DNA of 64,000 nucleotides from MED-G116 sp038147495 (GTDB taxonomy: Bacteria > Pseudomonadota > Alphaproteobacteria > Puniceispirillales > Puniceispirillaceae): the NCBI GenBank assembly GCA_038147495.1, contig JAYQTT010000013.1, positions 1-64,000 of the forward strand, read 5' to 3'. Positions 43,388-52,882 of the stretch are shown in pieces. Position 1 is the first letter of the stretch. Each line of letters opens with the position of its first letter. Position numbers and translations under genes: made by a program. A model generated the notes under the pieces. The model did not search any database. It worked only from the letters and a program-made list of their open reading frames with translations, and was not told the DNA's origin.

Positions 43388-44395
43388 ATGACGTCCTCTC
43401 CAAAATCCCATGAATTTATCGATGCGATTGGCAATACGCCGCTGATCAGGTTGCGTGCCGTATCAGAGATGACCGGTTGCGATATCTATGGCAAAGCGGA
43501 ATTCATGAACCCGGGCGGATCGGTCAAGGACCGTGCGGCACTTGCCATTATCGAGGACGCAGAGAAAAAGGGTCTGCTGACCACTGGCGGTCTGATCGTT
43601 GAGGGCACCGCAGGCAACACCGGAATAGGCCTGACCATGGTCGGCAATGCCAAGGGGTATCGTTCGGTCATTGTGATGCCAGAAACGCAAAGTCAGGAAA
43701 AGAAAGACTCGCTTCGCATTTATGGCGCTGATCTGCGCCTTGTGCCGGCCAAACCCTACAAGGACCCCGGCAATTATGTGCGCTATTCAGAAAAGCTGGC
43801 CGAGGAATTGGCAGCAACGCATGATGGCGGCGTCATATGGGCAAACCAGTTTGATAACACGGCCAACATGCAGGGTCATTTCGATACTACTGGTCCTGAA
43901 ATCTGGCGTCAGACAGAAGGAAAGATTGACGGGTTTATTTGTGCTGTCGGCTCTGGCGGGACGATTGCCGGCGTTGGCAGCTATCTGAAATCGAAGAACA
44001 AAAACGTGAAAATCGGATTGGCTGATCCCGGGGGTTCGGCTCTTTATGAATATTACACTTCCGGCGAACTGAAGGCCGAAGGCAATTCTGTCTCTGAAGG
44101 GATTGGTCAGGGCCGAATTACAAAGAACCTCGCCGAGGCGCCGATTGATCTTGCATATCGTCTTCTCGATGAGGACGCTCTACCCCTGATTTACGATTTG
44201 ATGCGTGAAGAAGGTCTGTATCTCGGAGGATCAACAGCAATCAATGTCGCTGGCGCTCTTGCCATGGCAAAGGAACTTGGGCCGGGACACACGATTGTCA
44301 CGATCTTGTGTGACAGCGGTCAAAGATATCAGTCAAAAATATGGAATCCGGCTTTCCTCAAGGAAAAAAATTTGCCGGTGCCGTCTTGGCTTTAG
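43388..44395 (+). CDS. cysK: Cysteine synthase (O-acetylserine sulfhydrylase)
   Basis: PLP enzyme making cysteine from O-acetylserine and sulfide (335 aa). The PLP lysine is in NPGGSVKDRAAL, the substrate loop in EGTAGNTGIGL, and the cofactor phosphate loop in VGSGGTIAGVG. The start is the ATG at 43388 giving MTSSPKSHEFIDAIGNTPL; the frame is open upstream but without family match. The next gene, a sulfurtransferase, also handles cysteine sulfur. Confidence 0.94.
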   Translation: MTSSPKSHEFIDAIGNTPLIRLRAVSEMTGCDIYGKAEFMNPGGSVKDRAALAIIEDAEKKGLLTTGGLIVEGTAGNTGIGLTMVGNAKGYRSVIVMPETQSQEKKDSLRIYGADLRLVPAKPYKDPGNYVRYSEKLAEELAATHDGGVIWANQFDNTANMQGHFDTTGPEIWRQTEGKIDGFICAVGSGGTIAGVGSYLKSKNKNVKIGLADPGGSALYEYYTSGELKAEGNSVSEGIGQGRITKNLAEAPIDLAYRLLDEDALPLIYDLMREEGLYLGGSTAINVAGALAMAKELGPGHTIVTILCDSGQRYQSKIWNPAFLKEKNLPVPSWL

Positions 44396-44441
44396 TGCCA
44401 ATCAATCAAACCGATCGATTCGAAAGACAGGGAGTAAAGAT

Positions 44442-45290
44442 ATGGTTTCACCATTGATCAAAGCTGATTGGCTTATGGCAAACCTCGATAATGTGAAGGT
44501 TCTTGACGCCAGCTCACATTTGCCGGGTTCCGGGCGTGATGCAACTGCCGAATATGCTGCATCGAGGATACCGGGTGCTGGACGGTTTGATATTGGAAAG
44601 GTGGCGGATTCCGATAATCCGTTGCCGCATATGATCCCTTCATCCGATGACTTTGCCACCGCCGTTTCCAAAATGGGTATCAGTGATTCGGATCATGTGG
44701 TGATTTATGACGACTCGCCAATCATGCCTGCAACGCGCGTCTGGTGGATGTTCCGGTTATTTGGTCATGAAAATGTTTCGGTCCTTGATGGTGGTTTGGC
44801 CGCATGGCGGGCAATTAATGGCCCAATGGAAACAGGTGATCCGCAGACACCACCGCCCGGTGACTTTCATGTGCGGCCCTCGGTCGGCGCACAGGTCATC
44901 GACAAGCCAACAATCGAAGCCCTGATCGCCGCTGACAGCCTCGGACAAATGGCTGATGCACGCCCGCAGCCTCGTTTTGAAGGAAGTGTCGCTGAACCGC
45001 GGGCAGGACTTCGTGCCGGTCATATTCCCGGCGCCCGCAATGTGCCGCTTACCACATTGGTAAATGAAGACGGGACGTTCAAATCTGTTGATGGTATCCG
45101 TTCTGCCTTTGTCGCGGGTGGGGTTGACCCTGATCGTCCAATCATCACCAGCTGTGGATCCGGTGTGACGGCTTGTGGTCTTGCGCTTGGTCTTGCGTTG
45201 GCCGGTAATGAGCAAGTCTTTATGTATGACGGATCATGGACCGAATGGGGAGCAAGCGATGCCCCGATTGAGACCGGTCCAGCCTCATGA
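44442..45290 (+). CDS. sseA: 3-mercaptopyruvate sulfurtransferase
   Basis: Two tandem rhodanese domains (282 aa). The C-terminal active loop reads SCGSGVTACG, where the CG(S/T)GVT pattern marks mercaptopyruvate over thiosulfate sulfurtransferases. First domain: VVIYDDSPIMPATRVWWMFR and LDGGLAAWRA. The ATG at 44442 has GGGAG upstream. It lies 46 bases after cysK, on the same strand, suggesting joint cysteine sulfur metabolism. Confidence 0.93.
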   Translation: MVSPLIKADWLMANLDNVKVLDASSHLPGSGRDATAEYAASRIPGAGRFDIGKVADSDNPLPHMIPSSDDFATAVSKMGISDSDHVVIYDDSPIMPATRVWWMFRLFGHENVSVLDGGLAAWRAINGPMETGDPQTPPPGDFHVRPSVGAQVIDKPTIEALIAADSLGQMADARPQPRFEGSVAEPRAGLRAGHIPGARNVPLTTLVNEDGTFKSVDGIRSAFVAGGVDPDRPIITSCGSGVTACGLALGLALAGNEQVFMYDGSWTEWGASDAPIETGPAS

Positions 45291-45428
45291 TCTGATGGAT
45301 CGTGGCAATTGCAAGGGGGTGGCCTGATCAACAGCGAAAAAGCTGTAAACTCACTTGCCCGAGCAAAGTCTTATCGCGGCGCGATAGTGCTGGTGTTGTT
45401 TTTCAATAACTGTTACCTTACTTAGACG

Positions 45429-45453
45429 GTGTTCTTGCTTTTTTGCGGAACAC
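45429..45453 (+). promoter_or_regulatory. Leader hairpin with T-run just upstream of aapJ
   Basis: GTGTTC (45429-45434) pairs with GAACAC (45448-45453) around a 13-base loop, followed by TTTGTTTTTTT and then the aapJ ribosome site AGGGAGA. It could end sseA transcription, act as a leader attenuator of aapJ, or stabilise the abundant aapJ message. Confidence 0.5.
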
Positions 45454-45482
45454 TTTGTTTTTTTAACGCTAGGGAGAGCATT

Positions 45483-46499
45483 ATGAAAAAACTTACAGTC
45501 GCCATGGCTGCTATTGCCGGTGTAGCACTTGCTTCATCAGTAAACGCCGCCACTCTCGACGACGTAAAAGCCAAGGGCTTCGTCCAGTGCGGCGTGAGCC
45601 AGGGCCTGCCGGGCTTCTCAAACGCTGATGACAGCGGAAATTGGACTGGTATCGACGTCGATCTTTGTCGTGCTGTTGCCGCTGCTGTATTCGGTGACGC
45701 AAACTCAGTGAAATACACCCCACTCTCAGCCAAGCAGCGTTTTACCGCTCTGGCTTCAGGTGAGGTCGACATCCTGTCACGTAACACAACCTGGACAATG
45801 ACTCGTGATACCCAGTTGGGTCTGAACTTTGCCGGCGTAAACTATTACGATGGTCAGGGCATGATGGTTCCAACATCACTTGGTGTGACATCAGCTCTTG
45901 AGCTCGATGGTGCGAACATCTGCACAAACACCGGTACAACCACAGAGTTGAACATCACCGACTATTTCCGCGCTAACGGCATGTCATTCAACCTCGTTGC
46001 TTTTGAAAAGGCTGACGAAGTTGTTGCCGCTTATGATGCAGGTCGTTGTGACGTTTACACCACTGACCGTTCAGGTCTGGCTGCCCAGCGTGGCAAGCTG
46101 ACTGCACCTGACAACCATGTTGTTCTGCCTGAGATCATCTCAAAAGAGCCTCTTGGTCCAGTTGTTCGTCAGGGTGATGACCAGTGGTTCAACATTGTTC
46201 GTTGGTCACTGAACGCGATGATTAACGCCGAAGAAATGGGCATTTCATCAGCGAATGTGAACGCCACCAAATACAACGAAGTGTCACCTGGTGTTGCACG
46301 TCTCGTTGGTAAGGAAGGCAACTTCGGTGAAGAGTTGGGTCTGTCAAATGACTGGGCTTACAACATCATCTCACAGGTCGGCAACTATGGCGAAAGCTAT
46401 GAGAAGCATGTCGGTCTGAACACACCGCTGAAGCTTGCTCGTGGCGTGAATGCGCTGTGGAAAGACGGTGGCATTCTGTATGCCGCACCAATTCGCTAA
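45483..46499 (+). CDS. aapJ: AapJ, general L-amino acid-binding periplasmic protein
   Basis: Periplasmic substrate-binding protein of the broad-range L-amino acid ABC importer (338 aa). Signal peptide MKKLTVAMAAIAGVALASS ending near VNA-AT. Family features: FVQCGVSQGLPGFS, TGIDVDLCRAVAAA, ALASGEVDILSRNTTWT, RCDVYTTDRSGLA. Codons are visibly biased (Ser TCA, Ala GCT, Gly GGT), as in highly expressed genes. A strong ribosome site AGGGAGA precedes it. An intrinsic terminator directly after the gene should keep its level above that of the permease genes. Confidence 0.97.
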   Translation: MKKLTVAMAAIAGVALASSVNAATLDDVKAKGFVQCGVSQGLPGFSNADDSGNWTGIDVDLCRAVAAAVFGDANSVKYTPLSAKQRFTALASGEVDILSRNTTWTMTRDTQLGLNFAGVNYYDGQGMMVPTSLGVTSALELDGANICTNTGTTTELNITDYFRANGMSFNLVAFEKADEVVAAYDAGRCDVYTTDRSGLAAQRGKLTAPDNHVVLPEIISKEPLGPVVRQGDDQWFNIVRWSLNAMINAEEMGISSANVNATKYNEVSPGVARLVGKEGNFGEELGLSNDWAYNIISQVGNYGESYEKHVGLNTPLKLARGVNALWKDGGILYAAPIR

Positions 46500-46515
46500 G
46501 CGATAGACTTTACAG

Positions 46516-46547
46516 CCTGGCCCCGTTAGCGGGGTCAGGTTTTTTTT
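46516..46547 (+). terminator. Intrinsic terminator between aapJ and aapQ
   Basis: Stem CCTGgCCCCG / CGGGGtCAGG with a TTAG loop and an eight-base T-run. It lies between the binding protein and the first permease of one operon, so partial termination would give more AapJ than AapQMP. Confidence 0.93.
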
Positions 46548-46578
46548 GATCCCTAAAACAACCAATTTGCGCCAGTCC

Positions 46579-47790
46579 ATGCAGAATTCAACACTGACAT
46601 CTCTCATCTATGACGCACGTTACCGCGGATATTTTTTCCAGGTTTTGATCCTGTTCCTTCTTGCTTTTGGCATGTGGTGGCTCGTTGACAATACAGTTAC
46701 CAACCTTGCCGATCGGGGGAAAAGCGTGGGCTTTGGCTTTTTGACAGCAGCCGCCGGTTTCCAGATCAGTGATACGCTTGGCACATGGGTGATGGACTAT
46801 AATGTCGGTGACTCGACTTATCTGGACGTCTATTTCATCGGCATCATCAACACATTTCTGGTCGCCATTCTTGGCATTATCGGTGCCACCTTTATTGGCT
46901 TTTCTGTCGGTATTATGCGGCTGTCGCGCAACTTTGTTGTTCGGTCTTTTGCCACTGTTTACATAGAGTTATTGCGGAACATTCCACTGCTTCTTCAATT
47001 GTTTTTCTGGTATTTTGCCGTATTGCGCGCGCTGCCATCGAAACGTGAAAAGATTGATATTATCCCAGATGTGATTGGGGTGAATATTACCGGACTTTAT
47101 CTGCCGGCGCCGTTGCCACATTCTGGATTTATCTACAGTGTCATTGCATTTGTGGTTGCCGTTGGAATCACTTTGGCAATGAAGCGGTGGGCTGAGAACA
47201 GGCAAGCCGAGACTGGTCAGCGCTTTCCGGTATTGTGGACGGGCGTTGCAGTGATTGCGGGTTTCACCCTGATCACGTTTCTGGCAACCGGAAGCCCATT
47301 GGAATGGACATTCCCCGAATTCAAGATTGATGGCCCTATTTTGCGGCGCGGTTTCCAAGGCGGTTCAGGCATGGTCCTCGTGCCGGAAATGATGGCGGTA
47401 TGGCTTGCATTAACATTGTACACGGCGGCGTTCATCGCTGAAATTGTGCGTGCAGGCATCCTTGCCATCGCCAAAGGTCAAACGGAAGCCGCCTACTCGA
47501 TTGGCATGCGTCCCGGCATGACATTGCGCCTGATCATCATTCCGCAGGCGCTTCGTGTCATCATTCCGCCTTTGACCTCGCAATATCTGAATTTGACCAA
47601 GAATTCATCGCTCGCTGTTGCGATTGCCTATCCAGAGTTGGTATCGGTCTTTGCCGGAACCGCACTCAATCAGGTGGGTAAAGAGATTGAGATGATCTTT
47701 ATGATGATGATGGTGTATCTGACATTCTCGTTGCTGACGGCCGCGTTCATGAATTGGTTCAATTCACGCGTCAAGCTGGTTGAACGATAG
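46579..47790 (+). CDS. aapQ: AapQ, general L-amino acid ABC permease
   Basis: Inner-membrane permease (403 aa). Two hydrophobic blocks flank a hydrophilic insert (about residues 155-225) typical of AapQ. The cytoplasmic EAA loop is GILAIAKGQTEAAYSIG. The start at 46579 (MQNSTLTSLIYDARYRG) is chosen over an in-frame ATG at 46546, which lies at the terminator T-run. Pairs with AapM. Confidence 0.94.
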   Translation: MQNSTLTSLIYDARYRGYFFQVLILFLLAFGMWWLVDNTVTNLADRGKSVGFGFLTAAAGFQISDTLGTWVMDYNVGDSTYLDVYFIGIINTFLVAILGIIGATFIGFSVGIMRLSRNFVVRSFATVYIELLRNIPLLLQLFFWYFAVLRALPSKREKIDIIPDVIGVNITGLYLPAPLPHSGFIYSVIAFVVAVGITLAMKRWAENRQAETGQRFPVLWTGVAVIAGFTLITFLATGSPLEWTFPEFKIDGPILRRGFQGGSGMVLVPEMMAVWLALTLYTAAFIAEIVRAGILAIAKGQTEAAYSIGMRPGMTLRLIIIPQALRVIIPPLTSQYLNLTKNSSLAVAIAYPELVSVFAGTALNQVGKEIEMIFMMMMVYLTFSLLTAAFMNWFNSRVKLVER

Positions 47791-47809
47791 GATCGGGTGG
47801 GCTTGAGAG

Positions 47810-49195
47810 ATGACAAAACCACATAAATTCATTCGCACCGAAGACGCCCCATTATTGCCGCCACCGGCGACCGAAGCTGGAATAACCGGCTGGCTGTGGC
47901 AGAATATTTTTGCCAGCATGGCCGAGTTTCATTCGCCAATGGCGGCATTACGGTCTTTGTTCATGATCGTTTTCACGCTTTTGCTGGTTTACGTATTCGT
48001 GGATCAGACATATGGCCTTCTCGATTTTGCTCTGTTTTCCGCGGTGTTTACCGATCCAGAAACGCTGAAACGTGAGGCGTGCTGGACAGTCGCGCAAGGC
48101 GGATCTCTGCCAGAAGGTTGGCACGCTGCCTGCTGGCCGTTTGTCTGGGCAAAGCAGAAATTTGCGTTATTTGGTCCCTACCCTGAAGAATCGCTTTGGC
48201 GCGTATATGTATCGCTTGTGCTTGGCGCCATTGGTCTTGCCTGGGTGTTGATTGAGCGTATGCCATACCGCAAACATGTCGGTGTGCTGATGTTGACCGC
48301 CTATCCGTTGATCACATTCATTCTATTGACTGGCGGTAACAGCGACACAAGCTTTGGGTCTGTCGGCATCTGGATCATTACGGGTCTCGCCTTGATCAGC
48401 ATCGGGCGAATGGCACAGGCTGGACATCTTGGCTCGCTGTTGAATGATCTTTCCGGTATCTTCGGCGTATTGGGATGGAGTGTCGTCATCCTGAATGCCA
48501 TTCGCGGGATTGTCGCCATCGATTTCAATCTGCAGCCTGTTGGTACGGGTGACTGGGGTGGCCTGCTGATTACGCTGGTTGTTGCTGTCACAGGGATTGT
48601 GGCGTCTTTGCCGCTTGGCATCGTTCTGGCCCTTGGCAGACGTTCAAACATGCCGGTGATCAGCATCCTTTGCACGATCTTCATTGAATTCTGGCGCGGT
48701 GTTCCGTTGATCACAGTGCTGTTTATGGCATCGGTGATGTTGCCTTTGTTCCTGCCTGCAGGAGTGAATTTTGACAATCTGTTGCGCGCACTGATTGGGG
48801 TGATGCTGTTCAGCGCGGCCTATATGGCCGAGGTTGTACGTGGCGGCTTGCAGGCGATCGACAAGGGCCAGTATGAGGGCGCACAGGCGATGGGCTTGTC
48901 CTACTGGCAGATGATGCGGCTGATTATCCTGCCACAGGCCCTCACCCATGTTATTCCGGGAATCGTCAACACCTTCATTGGTCTTTTCAAGGATACAACG
49001 CTGGTGTCGATTGTTGGTATTTTTGACCTCCTTGGTGCCGGACAATCAGCGATTGCCGATGCTGCATGGTCAACGCCGGTTCAGGCGATAACCATCTATC
49101 TTTATATCGGCGGAATCTTCTTCATATTCTGTTTCGGCATGTCCCGATATTCAATCTATATGGAAAACAAGCTCAGCAAGTCGCGCTCACACTGA
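47810..49195 (+). CDS. aapM: AapM, general L-amino acid ABC permease
   Basis: Second permease of the importer (461 aa). A long N-terminal membrane extension precedes the transport domain; EAA loop GLQAIDKGQYEGAQAMG. The segment EFWRGVPLITVLFMASVMLPLF is family-typical. It begins 19 bases after aapQ and is followed by aapP. Confidence 0.95.
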   Translation: MTKPHKFIRTEDAPLLPPPATEAGITGWLWQNIFASMAEFHSPMAALRSLFMIVFTLLLVYVFVDQTYGLLDFALFSAVFTDPETLKREACWTVAQGGSLPEGWHAACWPFVWAKQKFALFGPYPEESLWRVYVSLVLGAIGLAWVLIERMPYRKHVGVLMLTAYPLITFILLTGGNSDTSFGSVGIWIITGLALISIGRMAQAGHLGSLLNDLSGIFGVLGWSVVILNAIRGIVAIDFNLQPVGTGDWGGLLITLVVAVTGIVASLPLGIVLALGRRSNMPVISILCTIFIEFWRGVPLITVLFMASVMLPLFLPAGVNFDNLLRALIGVMLFSAAYMAEVVRGGLQAIDKGQYEGAQAMGLSYWQMMRLIILPQALTHVIPGIVNTFIGLFKDTTLVSIVGIFDLLGAGQSAIADAAWSTPVQAITIYLYIGGIFFIFCFGMSRYSIYMENKLSKSRSH

Positions 49196-49223
49196 TGCGG
49201 CATGACAGGTGAAAGAGAGAATC

Positions 49224-50015
49224 ATGGCAAGTAACAGCGAAAACGGAACCGCAGCAGCAAGCAAAATGCAGGTGACCGATGACGTAATGATCTCGATGGA
49301 GAAGGTCAACAAATGGTATGGCACCTTCCATGTCTTGCGTGACATCAACCTGACTGTCAATAAGGGTGAGCGTATCGTCATCTGTGGTCCGTCAGGTTCT
49401 GGTAAATCCACATTGATCCGCTGTTTGAACCGGCTTGAAGAGCATCAAGCCGGCACCATCACGGTTCAGGGCATCACGCTTAACAATGATCTGAAGAATA
49501 TTGACGAAATCCGCCGCGAAGTCGGCATGGTTTTCCAGCATTTCAATCTGTTCCCACATCTGACCATTCTGGAAAATTGCACATTGGCACCGATTTGGGT
49601 GCGGCGTATGCCAAAAGCTGAAGCCGAAGAAATCGCCATGAAATATCTGGAGCGGGTGAAAATCCCCGAGCAGGCGCATAAATATCCGGGCCAGCTTTCA
49701 GGTGGCCAGCAGCAGCGTGTCGCCATCGCCAGATCATTGTGTATGGAACCGCAATTGATGCTGTTTGATGAGCCGACCTCAGCACTTGATCCGGAAATGA
49801 TCAAAGAGGTTCTGGACACCATGGTCAGCCTTGCCGAGGACGGCATGTCGATGATCTGCGTGACGCACGAAATGGGCTTTGCTCGCAAGGTGGCAAACCG
49901 TGTGATCTTCATGGATGAAGGCCAGATTATTGAGGAAAAGGAACCAGAAGAGTTCTTCAATAATCCGGAAAATGAGCGCACACAGCTGTTCCTGAGCCAG
50001 ATCCTGGATCACTAA
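49224..50015 (+). CDS. aapP: AapP, general L-amino acid ABC ATPase
   Basis: ATP-binding subunit (263 aa from the ATG at 49224; an in-frame GTG at 49209 is an alternative). Walker A GPSGSGKST, signature LSGGQQQRVAIARSL, Walker B LMLFDEPTSALDPE, switch VTHEMGFARKVA. The polar amino acid type spacing is clear. Completes aapJQMP. Confidence 0.96.
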   Translation: MASNSENGTAAASKMQVTDDVMISMEKVNKWYGTFHVLRDINLTVNKGERIVICGPSGSGKSTLIRCLNRLEEHQAGTITVQGITLNNDLKNIDEIRREVGMVFQHFNLFPHLTILENCTLAPIWVRRMPKAEAEEIAMKYLERVKIPEQAHKYPGQLSGGQQQRVAIARSLCMEPQLMLFDEPTSALDPEMIKEVLDTMVSLAEDGMSMICVTHEMGFARKVANRVIFMDEGQIIEEKEPEEFFNNPENERTQLFLSQILDH

Positions 50016-50103
50016 ACCCATCACGCAAGACAATTCAGCCATTCAAGAGCGGCACCATCACCGGTGGCGCCTTGGATGGTCTGACACGAAACTCGTCAAG
50101 AGA

Positions 50104-50152
50104 GTGCCCCAATAATGCGTGCCAAGAACGTGCGCCAATAACGCGCGCCAAG
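50104..50152 (+). repeat. Imperfect tandem repeat, two 23-bp copies, upstream of gdh
   Basis: GTGCCCCAATAATGCGTGCCAAG (50104-50126) is repeated with 3 changes at 50130-50152, period 26 bases. It lies 73 bases before the glutamate dehydrogenase start. Spacing near two to three helical turns would suit a pair of regulator sites; a terminator is not formed. Confidence 0.6.
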
Positions 50153-50224
50153 CGGTTGTGATCGCCCCTGCCCGGCACATCTGAACAATTTGCCCGCATT
50201 GGCTAATGATGATAGCGTTTGCGT

Positions 50225-51646
50225 ATGGCTGGTGAAGAATTTCTACGATCGATTGAGGCAACCTTCCGACAAGCTGTCAGCTGCATCAAGGCGACTGACG
50301 GTGCAGAGGCCATTCCCGATGGCCTTGCCCATAAAATCATGGTTGCCAATTCGACCTATGTTGTTCGCTTTGGCGTCAGGCTCCGCGGCGAGTTGCATAC
50401 ATTCACCGGCTATCGGTCTGTGCATTCCGAACATTTCGAACCTGCCAAGGGCGGCATTCGTTTTGCCCCCGATGTTTCGCAGGATGAGGTTGAAGCGCTT
50501 GCCGCCCTGATGACCTATAAATGTGCGCTTGTCGAAGTGCCGTTTGGCGGCTCGAAAGGCGGCGTGATTATTGATCCGCGTGAATGGACTGTGCCGGAGC
50601 TGGAGCGGATCACAAGACGGTTTACTCATGAGCTGGCAAAGCGCGATTTGATCCACCCGTCACAGAATGTTCCGGCCCCAGATGTCGGCACTGGCGAGCG
50701 AGAGATGGCGTGGATTGCCGATGAGTATAAACGCCTTCACCCGTCCGATTTGAACGCCTGGGCATGTGTTACCGGAAAGCCGCTTGGCAAAGGTGGCATC
50801 GCCGGTCGGACAGAGGCAACCGGCCGCGGCGTGCAATATGCGCTGCAATCCTTTTTCAGCCATCCGGATGATGTTGAGAAAACCGGCCTTTCGGCTGGCC
50901 TCGCCGGAAAGCGGATCATCGTTCAGGGCTTGGGCAATGTCGGCTTCCATGCGGCGTTGTTCCTGTCGCGTGAGGACAAGGCGTTGGTCACGCATGTCCT
51001 TGAACGTGATGGCACAGTGATCAATCATGACGGCGTTGATATTGAGGCGCTGCACGCGCATATCCGCGAAACCGGCGGCACTGTCGGTTTTCCCGGGCAT
51101 ATTGAATCCGGCATGGAAATGCTTGAGGCAGAGGCCGATATTCTTATCCCCGCGGCAATGGAACTGGCGATTACCAAAGACAATGCGCCGCGGATCAAGA
51201 CACCACTGATTATTGAGGCGGCGAATGGCCCGGTTTCGGCAGAAGCGGACGCGCTGTTGCGCGATCGGGGCGTGGTCATCATTCCTGACCTTTACGCCAA
51301 TGCCGGCGGTGTCACCGTCAGCTATTTCGAATGGATCAAGAATTTGACGCATATCCGCTTTGGCCGCATGCAACGCCGCGAGAGCGAGGGGCATTACGCC
51401 GCCATCGTGCATGGCATTGAAAGCATGACCGGCAAGGAATTTCCGGCGGAATTGCGAAGCGCCGCGCTCGAAGGCGGCACCGAGCTGGACCTTGTCCGCT
51501 CCGGTCTGGAAGACACGATGCGCTCAACCTACGAGACAATCAGCGCCGAATGGAACAATAATCCGGCGATTATTGACCTGCGCACCGCGGCAATGTCCGT
51601 GGCCGTGCAACGCATCGCACAAAGCTACGCATCGCTGGGTATTTAG
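50225..51646 (+). CDS. gdhA: Glu/Leu/Phe/Val dehydrogenase (probable glutamate dehydrogenase)
   Basis: Oxidative deaminase linking amino acids to 2-oxo acids (473 aa). The dimerisation/substrate domain has PAKGGIRFAPDVSQ and VPFGGSKGGVIIDP with the catalytic Lys; the Asp in VPAPDVGTGEREM; the nucleotide domain has IIVQGLGNVGFHAA; ANAGGVTVSYFEWIKN is C-terminal. Substrate specificity between Glu and branched-chain acids is inferred from length. Downstream of the amino acid importer it likely channels imported nitrogen and carbon into central metabolism. Confidence 0.92.
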   Translation: MAGEEFLRSIEATFRQAVSCIKATDGAEAIPDGLAHKIMVANSTYVVRFGVRLRGELHTFTGYRSVHSEHFEPAKGGIRFAPDVSQDEVEALAALMTYKCALVEVPFGGSKGGVIIDPREWTVPELERITRRFTHELAKRDLIHPSQNVPAPDVGTGEREMAWIADEYKRLHPSDLNAWACVTGKPLGKGGIAGRTEATGRGVQYALQSFFSHPDDVEKTGLSAGLAGKRIIVQGLGNVGFHAALFLSREDKALVTHVLERDGTVINHDGVDIEALHAHIRETGGTVGFPGHIESGMEMLEAEADILIPAAMELAITKDNAPRIKTPLIIEAANGPVSAEADALLRDRGVVIIPDLYANAGGVTVSYFEWIKNLTHIRFGRMQRRESEGHYAAIVHGIESMTGKEFPAELRSAALEGGTELDLVRSGLEDTMRSTYETISAEWNNNPAIIDLRTAAMSVAVQRIAQSYASLGI

Positions 51647-51650
51647 GGGT

Positions 51651-52571
51651 TTACCCCTTCCCCGCGCTGGTGCTGGCGTGGGCCGCGCGGAACACCAGAC
51701 TGTGCCGGTATGCGACTTCATCGATATCATGGCCATAGCCACCGCCAATCACCGTGGCGATGGGGATATGGCGCCCGCGGAAATGTTGGATCACCATCTT
51801 GTCGCGCGCCAGAATGCCGTCATGGCTGAGGGCCAGATTGCCAAGGCGGTCATCGGCATGCACATCAACGCCCGCATCATAGAGAACAAGATCGGGCTGG
51901 CATGATTCATCTTCTGCCAGCCGCTTTAGCACCATTTCAACAATGCGAAGATAGTCATCATCGCCGGTTCCGGGCTCTATCTCTATATCAAGATCACTTG
52001 TCGCCTTGCGTGCCGGATAATTGTTCCGGCAGTGCAGCGAGCATGTAAAAATCGCCGGATCATCTGCCAGAATACGGGCGGTGCCGTCCCCCTGATGCAC
52101 ATCGCAATCGAGGATCAGAACCGAACGCACGGCGCCTTCGGCGATCAGGCGGCGGGCGGTAAAGGCAAGATCGTTGAACACGCAAAAGCCCGCGCCATAA
52201 TCAAAATGGGCGTGGTGCGTGCCGCCTGCTGCATGACAGGCAAGGCCATGGGACAGCGCATGACGCGCCGCCAACATCGTGCCATTTACCGCCAGAAAGG
52301 ACCGGTTGCGCAGAACCGAACTCCATTTCAGGCCAAGAACCCGCAGCGCCTCTTCCGGCAGGCGGCCTTCGGCAATCGCCGCGATATAGTCAGGGCAGTG
52401 AACAAGGCCAAGATCGTCTGGCGTGGCGGCGGTTGGCGTGACGGGGGTGAAATGCCCAAACAGCCCCTGATCATGAAGGCTGGCAATCAGCTTGCTGAAT
52501 TTTGTGGCTGGAAAGCGGTGCCCGTCAGGCAATGGAATGTCGTAATCGGGGTGGGTTACAAGGGCCAGCAT
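51651..52571 (-). CDS. Histone deacetylase-family amidohydrolase
   Basis: Zinc hydrolase of the HDAC/acetoin-utilisation superfamily (306 aa). The charge-relay pair is in GGTHHAHFDYGAGFC and the zinc ligands in LDCDVHQGDGTA and YDAGVDVHADD. The compact length fits class IV-like bacterial deacetylases acting on acetylated amines or lysines; the substrate is unknown. The ATG at 52571 (MLALVTHPDYDIPLP) is the family start. It converges on gdhA with only four bases between stops. Confidence 0.9.
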   Translation of the reverse strand: MLALVTHPDYDIPLPDGHRFPATKFSKLIASLHDQGLFGHFTPVTPTAATPDDLGLVHCPDYIAAIAEGRLPEEALRVLGLKWSSVLRNRSFLAVNGTMLAARHALSHGLACHAAGGTHHAHFDYGAGFCVFNDLAFTARRLIAEGAVRSVLILDCDVHQGDGTARILADDPAIFTCSLHCRNNYPARKATSDLDIEIEPGTGDDDYLRIVEMVLKRLAEDESCQPDLVLYDAGVDVHADDRLGNLALSHDGILARDKMVIQHFRGRHIPIATVIGGGYGHDIDEVAYRHSLVFRAAHASTSAGKG

Positions 52572-52684
52572 ACACAAACCATGAAAACGGCGAGAACCAC
52601 AAAAAGCACGGCACCGATAAAATGGCGGCACCTGTAAAATGACGTACGCCATAATGGTAAGCTATAAATGGCGATAGTCTTAAA

Positions 52685-52761
52685 TGGCGATTCCGGGAGG
52701 ACTCGAACCCCCAACCTGCTGATTAGAAGTCAGCTGCTCTATCCAGTTGAGCTACGGAACC
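52685..52761 (-). tRNA. tRNA-Arg (TCT)
   Basis: On the minus strand: acceptor GGTTCCG pairs with CGGAATC, anticodon TCT in CTGACTTCTAATCAG, T-arm GGGGGTTCGAGTCC, discriminator G and encoded CCA. Confidence 0.97.
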
Positions 52762-52882
52762 GCATGGCCGTGTTGTGCCTGATTTACCGGTGATTGTCCA
52801 GTTCTGTTGGCGGTATCTTTGCGCTGTCTTTTGGTTGCCAATCGGGGGGCATCGTTTATCATCGCGCGGATGAACATGCCCA

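Noticed and set aside
51640..51665. GGGG-TTTA-CCCC hairpin between gdhA and the HDAC gene as a terminator
   Set aside because: Stem of only five to six pairs, no T-run on either side, and it overlaps the last codons of the HDAC gene; not strong enough to list.
52665..52695. Direct repeat TAAATGGCGAT beside tRNA-Arg as an attachment site
   Set aside because: Only 11 bases, of which few lie in the tRNA, spaced 16 bases apart, and no integrase is near; too short for an att core.
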